64,000 nucleotides of DNA, taken from NCBI RefSeq assembly GCF_035930445.1, contig NZ_CP142394.1, positions 3,877,501-3,941,500 on the forward strand, written 5' to 3'. The number at the start of each line of letters is the position of its first letter. Position 1 is the first letter of the stretch. A program made the position numbers and the translations under genes. This DNA is from Sphingopyxis chilensis (GTDB lineage: Bacteria > Pseudomonadota > Alphaproteobacteria > Sphingomonadales > Sphingomonadaceae). The notes beneath the pieces are model-generated. The model was given only the letters and a program-made list of their open reading frames with translations. It did no database searches and was not told the DNA's origin. Of this stretch, positions 28,388 through 36,942 are shown piece after piece.

Positions 28388-30345
28388 CAGAAACGCCCCC
28401 TTATGCCGGCATAGATGCTGCGGCCGAGCGAGCCATAGCGGTAGGCCGTCATATAATGCTCGGCGAAGATATTTTCGGCACGCGCGAACAGCTTCACCGC
28501 GTCGGACAGTGCAACTTCTGCGCGCAGGTCGACGAGCGTATAGCCACCCAGCCGCTGGGCGTTGCTCGCATTGTCATAGCTCTTGCCCGACCAGCGCAGC
28601 GCCGCGCCGAGTTCGAGCCCGAAGCCGAAGCCATAACTTGCCGATGCATTGGCGGTATAGCGCGGGCGGCGCGGCAGCCAATTGCCGAAATTGGCGCCCG
28701 CCGAACGATCCTCGGAGGCTATCCAGCTATAATTGCCGTCCACCGTCAGCGCGCCGAGGGTGAGCGCCGCGGAGCCTTCGACGCCATGCGCTTCGCTGCG
28801 CGCGACGTTGAGATAATATCCGAAGCGCGGGGTGGGCGGGTTGATGCCGGGAACCGTGCAGAGCGGATCGGTCGAGGGCGTCGAACAGCCATTGTAGATG
28901 ATCTGGTTCGTCGTCGTGCGATCGAACCAGATCGCGCCGACGACGAGTTTGCGGCCCAGAAGATGCTGTTCGATCCCGGCTTCCCAGCCGTGCGCTTCCT
29001 CGGGGTCGAGCCCGACATTCCCATATTCGCTGAACAGCTGGTAAAGCCCCGGCGCCTTGAACCCCTCGCCATAGCTCGCGCGCAGCACCGTGCCCGTCGA
29101 AAGGCGCCACACGCCACCCGCCGCGAACAGCGTCTGCCCGCCGTAGCGATCATGATCGTCGTAACGGACGCCGCCGTTGAGCGTCAGCCCGTCAACCGGC
29201 TCGACGCCGAGCTGGCCATAGACGCTCGTGATCTCGGCCTTGCCGCGCACGAAATCGGGGAGCGGGGTTCCAAGCGATGCCGAGGGCGAGCGGCTGCGAA
29301 AGTCCGAGCGTTCGTTTTCGACCCCGAAAATCGCGGTGATGCGGGCGCTGACGTCGAAGCTACCCTGATATTCCCAGCGCTTGTTCGCGCCGTCGGCCTC
29401 GAAACTGCGCGGCCGCGCGCGGTCAGGGTTGAAATTGTCGCGGTTCGTGTCGGTATAGGCAAAAGCGATCCGGTTGCGGAATCGCCCGCCGGCAAGGTCG
29501 AAATTCAGCCCCGCATAGCCGACGAATTCCTTGTTCAGCCCATAGTCGTTGCTATCGGTGTTGAAGCCGTCGAATTCGACCCGGCCGCTCGAATAAGTGC
29601 CGTGCACTTCGGCGCTGACATTGTCGGCGAGCGCCAGTTCGGCGCGGCCCGAGGCATTGCTGTTGCGATAGCCGTCGCGCTCGGTGCCGCCGAACGCCTC
29701 GGCGTGCGACGAAATGCCGTCGGTGGTGAAACGCTGGCCGCCGAGGCGCCAGCTGAGTGGCCCCGTTCGCCCGCCGACCGCGGCGCGCGCGCTGACGGTC
29801 TGGCGCGACCCAGCCTCGAGGTCGAAGCTGCCTTCGAGCGCCTTTTCGGGCGAGGCGGTGACGATATTGACGACCCCGCCGATCGCCTGGCTGCCCCATA
29901 GGATCGACTGTGGCCCGCGCAGCACCTCGATCCGCGAAATATCGCCCGCCAGCAAATTGGTGAAGTTGAAGCCGCCGCCGGTCGATGATGGATCGTTGAG
30001 CTTCACCCCGTCGATGACGACGACGCTATGCTCGGACTCGGCGCCGCGGATGCGCAGCGAGGTCGACGTGCCATAGCCGCCGTTGCGCGAGATGCTGATA
30101 CCCGGCGTGCGGAGCAGCAATTCGGTGACGCCGATATCCTGCGCGCGGTCGATCGCTTCCTTGTCGAGCACGGTTATCGACGACGGCACTTCGTCGAGCG
30201 CCAGCGGCGCGCGCGTCGCGGTGACGATGATGCTGTCGCCGTCGGCGGCGACGGCGTGTGCGGAGGGTGCGTCCTCGGCGGCCGCGGCGGAGGAGGCCGC
30301 GACGGCGGCAAGGCAGATCGAACTTCGGAAAATAAATTTGAACAT
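28387..30345 (-). CDS. btuB: BtuB-like TonB-dependent cobalamin receptor
   Basis: The protein of 652 residues has a signal peptide (cleavage near SAAAA, residues 19-23), a TonB-box-like IIVTATR, a plug domain with TPGISISRNGG and VEVLRGPQS-type segments, and a 22-strand type barrel ending in the terminal phenylalanine IRGRF. Assignment as the vitamin B12 receptor rests on the cobalamin riboswitch upstream and the corrinoid genes downstream. The ATG at 30345 fits the signal peptide; the longer frame runs into the leader. No strong Shine-Dalgarno is visible, which would suit translational riboswitch control. Confidence 0.92.
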   Translation of the reverse strand: MFKFIFRSSICLAAVAASSAAAAEDAPSAHAVAADGDSIIVTATRAPLALDEVPSSITVLDKEAIDRAQDIGVTELLLRTPGISISRNGGYGTSTSLRIRGAESEHSVVVIDGVKLNDPSSTGGGFNFTNLLAGDISRIEVLRGPQSILWGSQAIGGVVNIVTASPEKALEGSFDLEAGSRQTVSARAAVGGRTGPLSWRLGGQRFTTDGISSHAEAFGGTERDGYRNSNASGRAELALADNVSAEVHGTYSSGRVEFDGFNTDSNDYGLNKEFVGYAGLNFDLAGGRFRNRIAFAYTDTNRDNFNPDRARPRSFEADGANKRWEYQGSFDVSARITAIFGVENERSDFRSRSPSASLGTPLPDFVRGKAEITSVYGQLGVEPVDGLTLNGGVRYDDHDRYGGQTLFAAGGVWRLSTGTVLRASYGEGFKAPGLYQLFSEYGNVGLDPEEAHGWEAGIEQHLLGRKLVVGAIWFDRTTTNQIIYNGCSTPSTDPLCTVPGINPPTPRFGYYLNVARSEAHGVEGSAALTLGALTVDGNYSWIASEDRSAGANFGNWLPRRPRYTANASASYGFGFGLELGAALRWSGKSYDNASNAQRLGGYTLVDLRAEVALSDAVKLFARAENIFAEHYMTAYRYGSLGRSIYAGIRGRF

Positions 30346-30373
30346 ATAATCAACCCATCGACAATGCCGCCCG

Positions 30374-30430
30374 CGCGCGCGGGCTCGATGGGTTGTCCTT
30401 TGGGGACGCACGACATCGAGCCCGCGCGCG
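30374..30430 (-). promoter_or_regulatory. 17-bp perfect inverted repeat in btuB leader
   Basis: The arm 30374-30390 is the exact reverse complement of 30414-30430, with a 23-base loop. It lies between the riboswitch aptamer and the btuB start. No T-run follows the stem on the minus strand, so it may be part of a translational expression platform or an attenuator variant. A promoter-proximal operator role is also possible. Confidence 0.6.
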
Positions 30431-30504
30431 AACGCGGCCAAGCTTGTCGTCATGCGGGTTCACCCCCGTCCGCCCGGCACACCCTGTCCGGTCGAAAGAC
30501 GACG

Positions 30505-30666
30505 GCGACGGGCAGGTCTCCTGGCTTGCGGGTCAGCGCCGGTCGGCCGCCTTCTCGGGACTGAAAGTCCCAATGGCATGTGGCCGATGGCTCGCCGCGT
30601 ACAGTTGCAGGGGCAGCCGGGGTTTTCCCGTTCCCTCTTAGTCCCCGTCGCCGAGGAACCTGTCGC
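30505..30666 (-). ncRNA. Cobalamin (AdoCbl) riboswitch
   Basis: The minus strand carries a complete B12 aptamer pattern. It has the B12 box AAGCCAGGAGACCTGCC at 30527-30511, a GCTGCCCCTGCAACTGT core at about 30620-30604, and AGAGGGAAC upstream of that. Closing P1 arms GCGAC and GTCGC are at 30666-30662 and 30509-30505. It sits 160 bp upstream of btuB and should repress the nine-gene operon when adenosylcobalamin is abundant. Confidence 0.95.
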
Positions 30667-30731
30667 TTGCCGCGGCCGTTAGCCGGTTTTGGCGGCCGCG
30701 GTCAATCGCCGCGACGGGAGCGCGCGATCGG

Positions 30732-32192
30732 TCAGAACAGCCCTGGCAATTCCCGCTGCGCCGCGCTCGGGCGCTCGGGCACCAGCATCGCGGGGGCCGC
30801 GGGCACCAGCATCCGGCTGCTGCGCGCCGCCGCGCCGGCACTCGCATCGGCGATCCGGGTCGGGCAGGCGTTGCCGGCGAGGAAGTCGATCGCGGCGCGG
30901 ATCGACGCCTCGCGCGGGTCGCCGAGCGGGAGCGTCAGATCATCGTTCGCGGCGCAGCTGTTCGCGATCTTCGGTGCGAGCCCGTCATAATAATCGCTCT
31001 GTCCTGCGGCATTGCCCGTGGCGAATGCGACCACGCGCATGCGGTCGTCGCATTCGGCCTTGTCGAGCGCGATCTGGCCGACCGGCTTGCCATAGGTGTT
31101 GCTGCCGACGAGCGTCATGTCGGCGCCGAGATAGGGCAGCATCGAATTGATCACCAGCTCGCTGGCCGAGGCGGTCGATCCGGTTCCGATGAAGGCGATG
31201 CGCGTCGGCGCGATCGATTGCGCGACCGGCGCGAAGCGATGCTCGTCGTCCTCGCTCGACTTACTGCTGCGAAAGCGCGTCTGCGAAAAGAGCTGGCCGG
31301 CGCGCCCCGCGCCCATCAGGTCGCCCATAAGATTGGCCGTCGAAACCAGACCGCCGCCATTATAGCGGAAATCGATGATGATGTCGGTGACGCCCTGCGC
31401 GCGGAAATCGGCGAAGGCATTGGTCAGCTGGCCGTCGGCCGACGAGATGAAGCTGCGCAGGTTGAGATAGCCATAGCTCCGCCCGCCCTCGGTGATGACC
31501 TTGGCGCCATAGCGGTCCGAAACCGGGTCGAGCGAATAATCGGCCTTGGCGACGGTGACGTCGCGCGTGCCGGCCGCGTCGGTGATGCGCAGCACGCGGC
31601 TCACCCCCGGATCGTTCGGGCCGAGCGCATCGGCCAGTCCCGCCGTCCCTTCGGCGGCGACGATGCTCGCAACGCTCCGCACATTGCCGCTGTTGGTGCC
31701 GATCCCGACGATCGCGGTGCCGCGGTCGATCCCCGCAGCAAAGGCCGGCGCGCCCTCATAGGCTTCGGCGATGACGACGCGCTGACCCGCCGCGTCATAG
31801 GCCATGAGCACGCCGAACCCCGCGCTCGATCCGCTGGAAAAGAAGGCGTTCTCCTCGGCGATCGAGGTGATGTAGGTGAAGAAACGGTCCTTGTTCAGCG
31901 CCCGCGCTGGGGCAACCAGCGCGTCGATATAGGATTGGACGTCGCTGTAGCTGCCGGGATTGACGCCGCTCGCGACGTCGCCCGGGAACAGATACCATTC
32001 GTCGATCACTGCCTTGGCAAAGCTCTGGCGCGAGGCGAGCGCACAATTCGGCGTCGGGGTCGGCGTGGGGCTGGGCGTCGGGGTGACCGTGACCGGATTG
32101 CTACCCAATGTCCCGCCGTCGCCGCCGCCGCACGATGCCAGCATCAGCGCCGCCAGCGTTACAGCCGCCACCGACTGCCTCGTCTTGCCCAT
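30732..32192 (-). CDS. S41-family (C-terminal processing-like) peptidase lipoprotein
   Basis: The 486-residue protein begins with a lipoprotein signal whose lipobox is LASC (Cys21), followed by a Thr/Pro-rich linker (residues about 33-48). The centre has a PDZ-like region with AGIDRGTAIVGI. The S41 core shows YLNLRSF, IIDFRYNGGG and the nucleophile region GTGSTASASELV (S342 or S344), with the general-base Lys at 369 in TYGKP. It is a likely envelope serine protease. GGGGAG precedes the ATG. The gene stands alone, 35 bp downstream of rlmE on the same strand. Confidence 0.9.
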   Translation of the reverse strand: MGKTRQSVAAVTLAALMLASCGGGDGGTLGSNPVTVTPTPSPTPTPTPNCALASRQSFAKAVIDEWYLFPGDVASGVNPGSYSDVQSYIDALVAPARALNKDRFFTYITSIAEENAFFSSGSSAGFGVLMAYDAAGQRVVIAEAYEGAPAFAAGIDRGTAIVGIGTNSGNVRSVASIVAAEGTAGLADALGPNDPGVSRVLRITDAAGTRDVTVAKADYSLDPVSDRYGAKVITEGGRSYGYLNLRSFISSADGQLTNAFADFRAQGVTDIIIDFRYNGGGLVSTANLMGDLMGAGRAGQLFSQTRFRSSKSSEDDEHRFAPVAQSIAPTRIAFIGTGSTASASELVINSMLPYLGADMTLVGSNTYGKPVGQIALDKAECDDRMRVVAFATGNAAGQSDYYDGLAPKIANSCAANDDLTLPLGDPREASIRAAIDFLAGNACPTRIADASAGAAARSSRMLVPAAPAMLVPERPSAAQRELPGLF

Positions 32193-32226
32193 CAAAATTC
32201 TCCCCCCGGTTCGACCCATTCCCCGA

Positions 32227-32943
32227 TTAATCCGTCTCGGTCTCCGTGGCATCGCTGCGCCCCTTGAACCCCTGGGCGATGACATAAAGTTCGGGCGACC
32301 CCTTGCGGCTCGCGGGCGGCTTGGCGTGCTTTACCGTTGAAAAGTGTCGCTTTAGTAAAGTCAACAATTCGCGATCGGCGCCGCCCGCGAACACTTTCGC
32401 CACGAAAACGCCGCCGGGCAGCAAATTCTGCACCGCGAAATCGGCGGCGGTCTCGGCGAGGCCGATCGTGCGCAGATGGTCGGTCTGCGGGTGGCCGACG
32501 GTGTTCGCCGCCATATCCGAAATCACGAGGTCGGGGGCGGAGCCGAGCGCCTCGATCAGCGCATCGGGGGCGGCATCGTCCATGAAATCCATCTCGAGGA
32601 TTTCGACCCCTTCGATCGGCTCGCAATGGAGCAGGTCGATCCCGGCGACGCGCGCGCGCGGGTTCGCCTTGCGCACGACCTGCGACCAGCCGCCGGGCGT
32701 GATGCCCAGGTCGACGACCGCGCGCGATTTCTTGAGGAAGCCGAATTTCTCGTCGAGTTCGATCAGCTTGTACGCGGCGCGCGAGCGATAGCCTTCGGCC
32801 TGCGCGCGGCGCACATAGGGATCGTTGAGCTGGCGTTGCAGCCAGCGCGTCGACGACACGCTGCGCCGCTTTGCGGTCTTCACGCGGACGTGCAGGCCAC
32901 CGCGCCCCCCCGATCCCTTGGCGCCCCCCTTTCCGCCGCTCAT
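32227..32943 (-). CDS. rlmE: 23S rRNA (uridine-2'-O)-methyltransferase
   Basis: This 238-residue protein is RlmE/FtsJ (RrmJ), which methylates U2552 of 23S rRNA with SAM. Motif I is VVDLGITPGGWSQ. The K-D-K-E catalytic set is visible in SRAAYKL, ISDMAANTVG, VFVAKVF and SPELYV. A glycine/lysine-rich N-terminal tail of about 20 residues and a short acidic C-terminus are typical alphaproteobacterial additions. The start overlaps the ppx/gppA-like stop as ATGA, so the two are co-transcribed. Confidence 0.95.
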   Translation of the reverse strand: MSGGKGGAKGSGGRGGLHVRVKTAKRRSVSSTRWLQRQLNDPYVRRAQAEGYRSRAAYKLIELDEKFGFLKKSRAVVDLGITPGGWSQVVRKANPRARVAGIDLLHCEPIEGVEILEMDFMDDAAPDALIEALGSAPDLVISDMAANTVGHPQTDHLRTIGLAETAADFAVQNLLPGGVFVAKVFAGGADRELLTLLKRHFSTVKHAKPPASRKGSPELYVIAQGFKGRSDATETETD

Positions 32944-34028
32944 TTGCGATACTCGCGGCGCGTGACGGGAATGTCGCGCCCCTGCATCGCGAGACAGCGT
33001 AAAATGCCTTCGCGGATACCGCGGTCAGCGACGCCGACGCGCGCGGCGGGCCACAGGTCGATGATGCTTTCGAGGATCGCGCAGCCGGCGACGACCAGAT
33101 CGGCGCGCTCGCGGCCGATGCAGGCGATTTCGGCGCGGTCGGCGATGCTCGCGTCGGCAAGGCGGCGGCTGATGTCGCGCATCGCGTCGGCGGGAACGAC
33201 AAGGCCATCGACCGCGCGCCGGTCGTAGCGCGGCAGGTTCAGGAAGACGCTCGCGAGCGTCGTCACGGTGCCGCTGGTGCCGAGCAGGCGCAGCGGCTGG
33301 CCGGTGAAGCGTTCGGCGCGCGCCGCAAATCCGGCAAAGGCTTCGCGCGTCACCTCGCGCATATGCGCATAGGCCGCCTGGCGCCCCGCCAGGCTGTCGT
33401 CGGGCAGGGGGGCGTGCTCGGTCAGCGACACGACGCCCCACGGCACGCTGATCCAGTCGTGGATCTGCACGTCATGGTCGGACACATCGACGTGCATCAA
33501 CTCGGTCGATCCGCCGCCGATGTCGAAGATCAGCGCCGGGCCTTCGCCGGGCTCCATCAGATTGTGGCAGCCCAGCACCGCGAGCCGGGCTTCCTCGGCG
33601 GCCGAAATGATGTCGAGGACGATCCCCGTCTCGCGGCGGACGCGTTCGGCCAGCTCTTCGCCGTTGCTCGCGCGGCGGCACGCCTCGGTCGCCACCGCGC
33701 GCGACAGCGAGACATGGCGGCGGCGCAGCTTGTCGGCGCAGATCGCCAGCGCGGCGACGGTGCGGTCCATCGCCGCGTCGCTGATCCGGCCGCTGCCGTG
33801 CAAACCTTCGCCCAGCCGGACGATGCGCGAAAAAGCGTCGATGACGACGAGCTCGCCATTTTGCGGGCGCGCGATCAGGAGTCTGCAATTGTTGGTGCCA
33901 AGGTCGATCGCGGCATAGCTGCGCGACCGCGTGATCGGCACGGGGCGCGATTCGCCGCCCGCTTTTCGTCCTTTTGCCGCCGGGCCGGGCCGCGGCGGTC
34001 GCCGCGATGGCGCTGCCATTTGCCGCAT
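32940..34028 (-). CDS. Ppx/GppA exopolyphosphatase-family phosphatase
   Basis: The 362-residue protein has a basic N-terminal tail followed by the ASKHA-fold Ppx/GppA domain. AAIDLGTNNCRLLIA forms the phosphate-1 motif. Other motifs are VRLGEGLHGSGRIS, ATEACRRASN, and FDIGGGSTEL as phosphate-2. It hydrolyses polyphosphate or pppGpp; the two activities cannot be separated from sequence alone. Two close ATG codons (34028 and 34019) are possible starts and neither has a strong ribosome-binding site. It is the first gene of a pair with rlmE. Confidence 0.9.
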   Translation of the reverse strand: MRQMAAPSRRPPRPGPAAKGRKAGGESRPVPITRSRSYAAIDLGTNNCRLLIARPQNGELVVIDAFSRIVRLGEGLHGSGRISDAAMDRTVAALAICADKLRRRHVSLSRAVATEACRRASNGEELAERVRRETGIVLDIISAAEEARLAVLGCHNLMEPGEGPALIFDIGGGSTELMHVDVSDHDVQIHDWISVPWGVVSLTEHAPLPDDSLAGRQAAYAHMREVTREAFAGFAARAERFTGQPLRLLGTSGTVTTLASVFLNLPRYDRRAVDGLVVPADAMRDISRRLADASIADRAEIACIGRERADLVVAGCAILESIIDLWPAARVGVADRGIREGILRCLAMQGRDIPVTRREYRK

Positions 34029-34140
34029 GGCTATTATTACCTGTCTGCTCACGCGTCCGCAAAACCGCGAACGTGCACTTGGCGCAGAACCTAGGCTCCC
34101 CCCGCGATTATGGCAAGGCCCCGTCCAGGTGCCGGGGAAC

Positions 34141-34175
34141 AAGGAAAACCCCGCCCGGCACGGGGCCGGACGGGG
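34141..34175 (-). terminator. Rho-independent terminator after glycine-zipper gene
   Basis: On the minus strand an 11-bp GC stem (arms 34165-34175 and 34149-34159, one G-U pair, 5-base loop) is followed by TTTTCCTT. It lies 40 bp after the stop of the glycine-zipper protein gene. Confidence 0.85.
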
Positions 34176-34214
34176 GAAGTGGGAGAGGAAGTTATTGGGG
34201 GTCGGGCCTGCCTC

Positions 34215-34616
34215 TTAACGGCAGCCGTCGTTCCCCTTGTCGATCGCGCGGCCGGCGATGGCGCCGACGGCGCCGCCGATGATCGTGCCGACCGTGCGGT
34301 CGCCGCGACCGGCGATTTCATGACCGGCTAGGCCGCCGGCGATCGCGCCGATGATCGTCCCGCCGGTGCCCTTGTCGCACTGGCGATAGTTGCGACGATC
34401 GCCGCGGTAATAATTGCGGTTGTTGCGGTAATCGCGGCGGTTGTCGCGGCGATAATCGCGGCGGTCATAGCGACGGTCGTCGCGGTCATAACCGCTGTAA
34501 TAGCTCGAATAGCCGTCGCGGTCGTAATAGCCGTTCTGCGCCGCGGCGGGTGCTGCCAGGCCCAGCGTCGCGGTGGACATCAGGGCGGCGATCGAGAGGG
34601 TCACCATCTTTTTCAT
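34215..34616 (-). CDS. Glycine-zipper 2TM domain protein
   Basis: This protein of 133 residues has a signal peptide (cleavage after APAAA, near residue 26). A strongly charged Asp/Arg/Tyr-rich stretch follows (residues about 28-75), then a C-terminal glycine zipper with GTIIGAIAGGLAGHEIAG and a second GTIIGGAVGAIAG. This is the layout of Rick_17kDa/glycine-zipper 2TM outer-membrane-associated proteins. AAGGAGAA lies upstream of the ATG. An upstream ATG at 34757 would add 47 residues and loses the signal peptide, so it was rejected. Function is unknown. Confidence 0.87.
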   Translation of the reverse strand: MKKMVTLSIAALMSTATLGLAAPAAAQNGYYDRDGYSSYYSGYDRDDRRYDRRDYRRDNRRDYRNNRNYYRGDRRNYRQCDKGTGGTIIGAIAGGLAGHEIAGRGDRTVGTIIGGAVGAIAGRAIDKGNDGCR

Positions 34617-34779
34617 CGTCGTTCTCCTTCTTTCGTCGTTTGGCCCTTTGGGGCTGTGGTCGATGAAGGGGTTTTGCCCGATTCGCATTGAGCCAAGCCT
34701 GAACATCATTGTTGGCTGTTGTTCAGCTTTCCGCGCCGAAACGCTTCCCTTTCCCATGCGGGCACCCTAACCCGCCGCG

Positions 34780-35790
34780 ATGCGCCGCCTCCTTTACGCC
34801 GCCCTGGCCTTCGCCGCGCTCGGGCCGATGCCCGGAACCGTCCTGCGCTTTCCGCGCGTCGACTTGACCGAGAGCGCCGCCGCGCGCCCGCTACGCTTCA
34901 CGGCGGAAGCGGGCGGCACGATGCGCTTCGTGCGCGGATGGCACCTCGTCAGCCCGCACAGCCGCTTCGGTGGCTTCTCTGCGCTCGCGCGGACGGGGGC
35001 TGAGAGAGGGGTGGGCGGTTTCCAGCTGATCGGCGACAATGGCTATTGGACGCGGTTCACGCTCGGTTCGCGCGGCGCGGTTTCCGACGTCCGGATTCGC
35101 GCGCTTCCTACCCCCGACGGGCGCCCGGCGCGCAAATCGACGGTCGATGCCGAAGCGATGTTCGTCGATCGCGCCAGCGGAAAGAGCTGGATCGCGCTAG
35201 AAGGGATCAACCAGATCTGGCGGCTCGATCGCGGCCTTGCGGTCATCGAGGCGCGCCGCAAGCTCCCCCCGCCGCGCTGGCCCACGAACAGCGGGCCGGA
35301 AGCGATGGTGCGGCTCGCCGACGGGCGCACGCTCGTCTTTTCGGAGGACGCCGCCGACGATCCGCGCGGGCGCGAGGCGCTGGTCTTTACCGGCGATCCG
35401 GCGGCGCCGGGGCCGAAGCCCTTTCGCTTCTTCTATGCGTCGGACGGGCGCGGCCTGGTCAGCGATGCCGCGCCGCTGCCCGACGGGCGCATCCTGCTCG
35501 TCCATCGGCGGCTTGGGTTCGATCCGGTGTTCACGACGATCATCGCAATCGCCGATCCCGCCGATATCCAGGAAGACGCCGTCCTTCGCGCGCGGACAAT
35601 CGGCCGCGTGCCCTGGCCGCTCGCCGAAAATTATGAGGGTGCGGCCGTGTCGGTCGAAGGTGGCCGCACCTTTCTCTGGCTCGTCGCCGACGATAATTTC
35701 AACGTCTGGCAGCGCAGCCTGCTGCTGCAGTTCGAATTGGTGGACCTTCCGCCGAAAAGGATGCCGGACAGCAAAAAGGCCGCGCAGTAA
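34780..35790 (+). CDS. Esterase-like activity of phytase family protein
   Basis: The 336-residue protein has a probable signal peptide in its first 20 residues. It shows repeated beta-propeller-like segments of the phytase-like esterase family (PF13449 type), such as GGFSALAR, FQLIGDNG, DAEAMFVDRASG, SGPEAMVRLADG and NYEGAAVSV. Substrate is unknown; family members are exported proteins of uncertain activity. It is divergent from the glycine-zipper gene, and no strong ribosome-binding site is visible before the ATG. Confidence 0.8.
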   Translation: MRRLLYAALAFAALGPMPGTVLRFPRVDLTESAAARPLRFTAEAGGTMRFVRGWHLVSPHSRFGGFSALARTGAERGVGGFQLIGDNGYWTRFTLGSRGAVSDVRIRALPTPDGRPARKSTVDAEAMFVDRASGKSWIALEGINQIWRLDRGLAVIEARRKLPPPRWPTNSGPEAMVRLADGRTLVFSEDAADDPRGREALVFTGDPAAPGPKPFRFFYASDGRGLVSDAAPLPDGRILLVHRRLGFDPVFTTIIAIADPADIQEDAVLRARTIGRVPWPLAENYEGAAVSVEGGRTFLWLVADDNFNVWQRSLLLQFELVDLPPKRMPDSKKAAQ

Positions 35791-35825
35791 CCCGGCGGCC
35801 TGATTGCGTTCTTGGTGCCCCGAAA

Positions 35826-35843
35826 CGGTTCCGGCCGGAACCG
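35826..35843. terminator. 18-bp perfect palindrome between convergent genes
   Basis: CGGTTCCGGCCGGAACCG is perfectly self-complementary and lies between the phytase-like gene and rpmB, which converge here. Only a TTT follows on the minus strand, so it is at best a weak or bidirectional terminator. Confidence 0.45.
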
Positions 35844-35859
35844 CGCCGGATCAAAGCGC

Positions 35860-36153
35860 CTAAGCGGCCTTTTCGGCCAGCTTCTTCGCGACTTCCTTCT
35901 TCACCTTGCGCGCCGAAGCCGACAGCTGGTCGTCGCCGGCCTTGAGCAGCCAGTTGTCGAGGCCGCCATTATGCTCGACCGTGCGCAGGCCGTGGGTCGA
36001 CACGCGCAGCTTTACGCCCTTGCCGAGGGCGTCCGACAGCAGCGTCACATTCTGCAGGTTGGGCAGGAAGGTGCGCTTGGTCTTGTTGTTGGCGTGGCTG
36101 ACATTGTGGCCAACCTGGCGGCCCTTGCCGGTCAGTTCGCAGATGCGCGACAT
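35860..36153 (-). CDS. rpmB: 50S ribosomal protein L28
   Basis: The 97-residue protein begins [11 protein letters not shown] and continues with [12 protein letters not shown] and [21 protein letters not shown], the diagnostic L28 pattern. It is slightly longer than the E. coli protein because of a Lys/Ala-rich C-terminal tail, which is usual in alphaproteobacteria. The internal ATG at 36153 is the family start. It is divergent from tadA. Confidence 0.97.
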   Translation of the reverse strand: MSRICELTGKGRQVGHNVSHANNKTKRTFLPNLQNVTLLSDALGKGVKLRVSTHGLRTVEHNGGLDNWLLKAGDDQLSASARKVKKEVAKKLAEKAA

Positions 36154-36292
36154 CGTCTTCGTCCTCGTCAAAAAATTTCGGATCGGCGTCCGGGCACTTC
36201 CCGAGAAACGGGCAATGCAGAACCGGAGTGAGCCGGGAAAGGCGCGCGCTTATCGGCTTGCCGGAGATTCGTCAAGCGATTAGCGGGGGAAC

Positions 36293-36748
36293 ATGTCCCG
36301 TTTTCCGTTGCCCGAACCGATGCGCCGCGCGCTCGATCTCGCCCGTATCGCCGCCGAATGGGGCGAAGTGCCCGTCGGCGCGGTGATCGTCAAGGATGGC
36401 GAGATCATCGCCGAGGGCCACAACCGCCCGCGCGAATCACACGATCCGACCGCGCACGCCGAAATCGTCGCGATTCGCATCGCGGCGGCGAAGCTCGGCA
36501 ACGAACGGCTCGACGGGTGCGATCTCTATGTCACGCTCGAACCCTGCGCGATGTGCGCGGGCGCGATCGCGCATGCGCGAATCGCGCGGCTCTATTATGG
36601 CGCCGACGACCCGAAGGGCGGAGCGGTCGTCCACGGTCCGCGGACCTTCGCGCAGCCCACGATCCACCATCGCCCCGAAATCTACGACGGCATCGGCGAA
36701 GCCGAGGCGGCGGCGCTGCTGAGGGACTTCTTCGCCGCGCGGCGTTAG
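36293..36748 (+). CDS. tadA: tRNA-specific adenosine deaminase
   Basis: The 151-residue protein is a cytidine-deaminase-fold enzyme with the zinc and proton-shuttle motif HAEIVA and the zinc pair PCAMCAGAI. GAVIVKDGEIIAEGHN precedes them. It converts adenosine 34 of tRNA-Arg to inosine. The Shine-Dalgarno is a G-run very close to the ATG. Length and motifs are typical of TadA. Confidence 0.95.
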   Translation: MSRFPLPEPMRRALDLARIAAEWGEVPVGAVIVKDGEIIAEGHNRPRESHDPTAHAEIVAIRIAAAKLGNERLDGCDLYVTLEPCAMCAGAIAHARIARLYYGADDPKGGAVVHGPRTFAQPTIHHRPEIYDGIGEAEAAALLRDFFAARR

Positions 36749-36785
36749 CCGCGACGACGCCGGCTTTGGGGTGGGGAGCTGACCC

Positions 36786-36875
36786 TTGTGCACCCCGGCG
36801 AATGTCGGGGCCCAGTGCGTAAAAGCGCAACGCCAGCGCGGGAATTCTGGACCCCGGCTTTCGCCGGGGTACGGC
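36786..36875. repeat. GC-rich palindromic intergenic repeat, CCCCGGC type
   Basis: Two hairpins lie between convergent tadA and the SDR gene. An ACCCCGGC/GCCGGGGT stem with a TTTC loop is at 36851-36870, and an imperfect CCCCG/CGGGG hairpin is at 36793-36810. The pattern looks like a dispersed extragenic palindrome. An 11-base G run follows at 36909-36919. Confidence 0.55.
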
Positions 36876-36942
36876 TAACTCCGGTCGAATCCCGCCGCTC
36901 TCCCCCTTGGGGGGGGGGGCGGGGGGCGCCGCCCCAGCCGCA

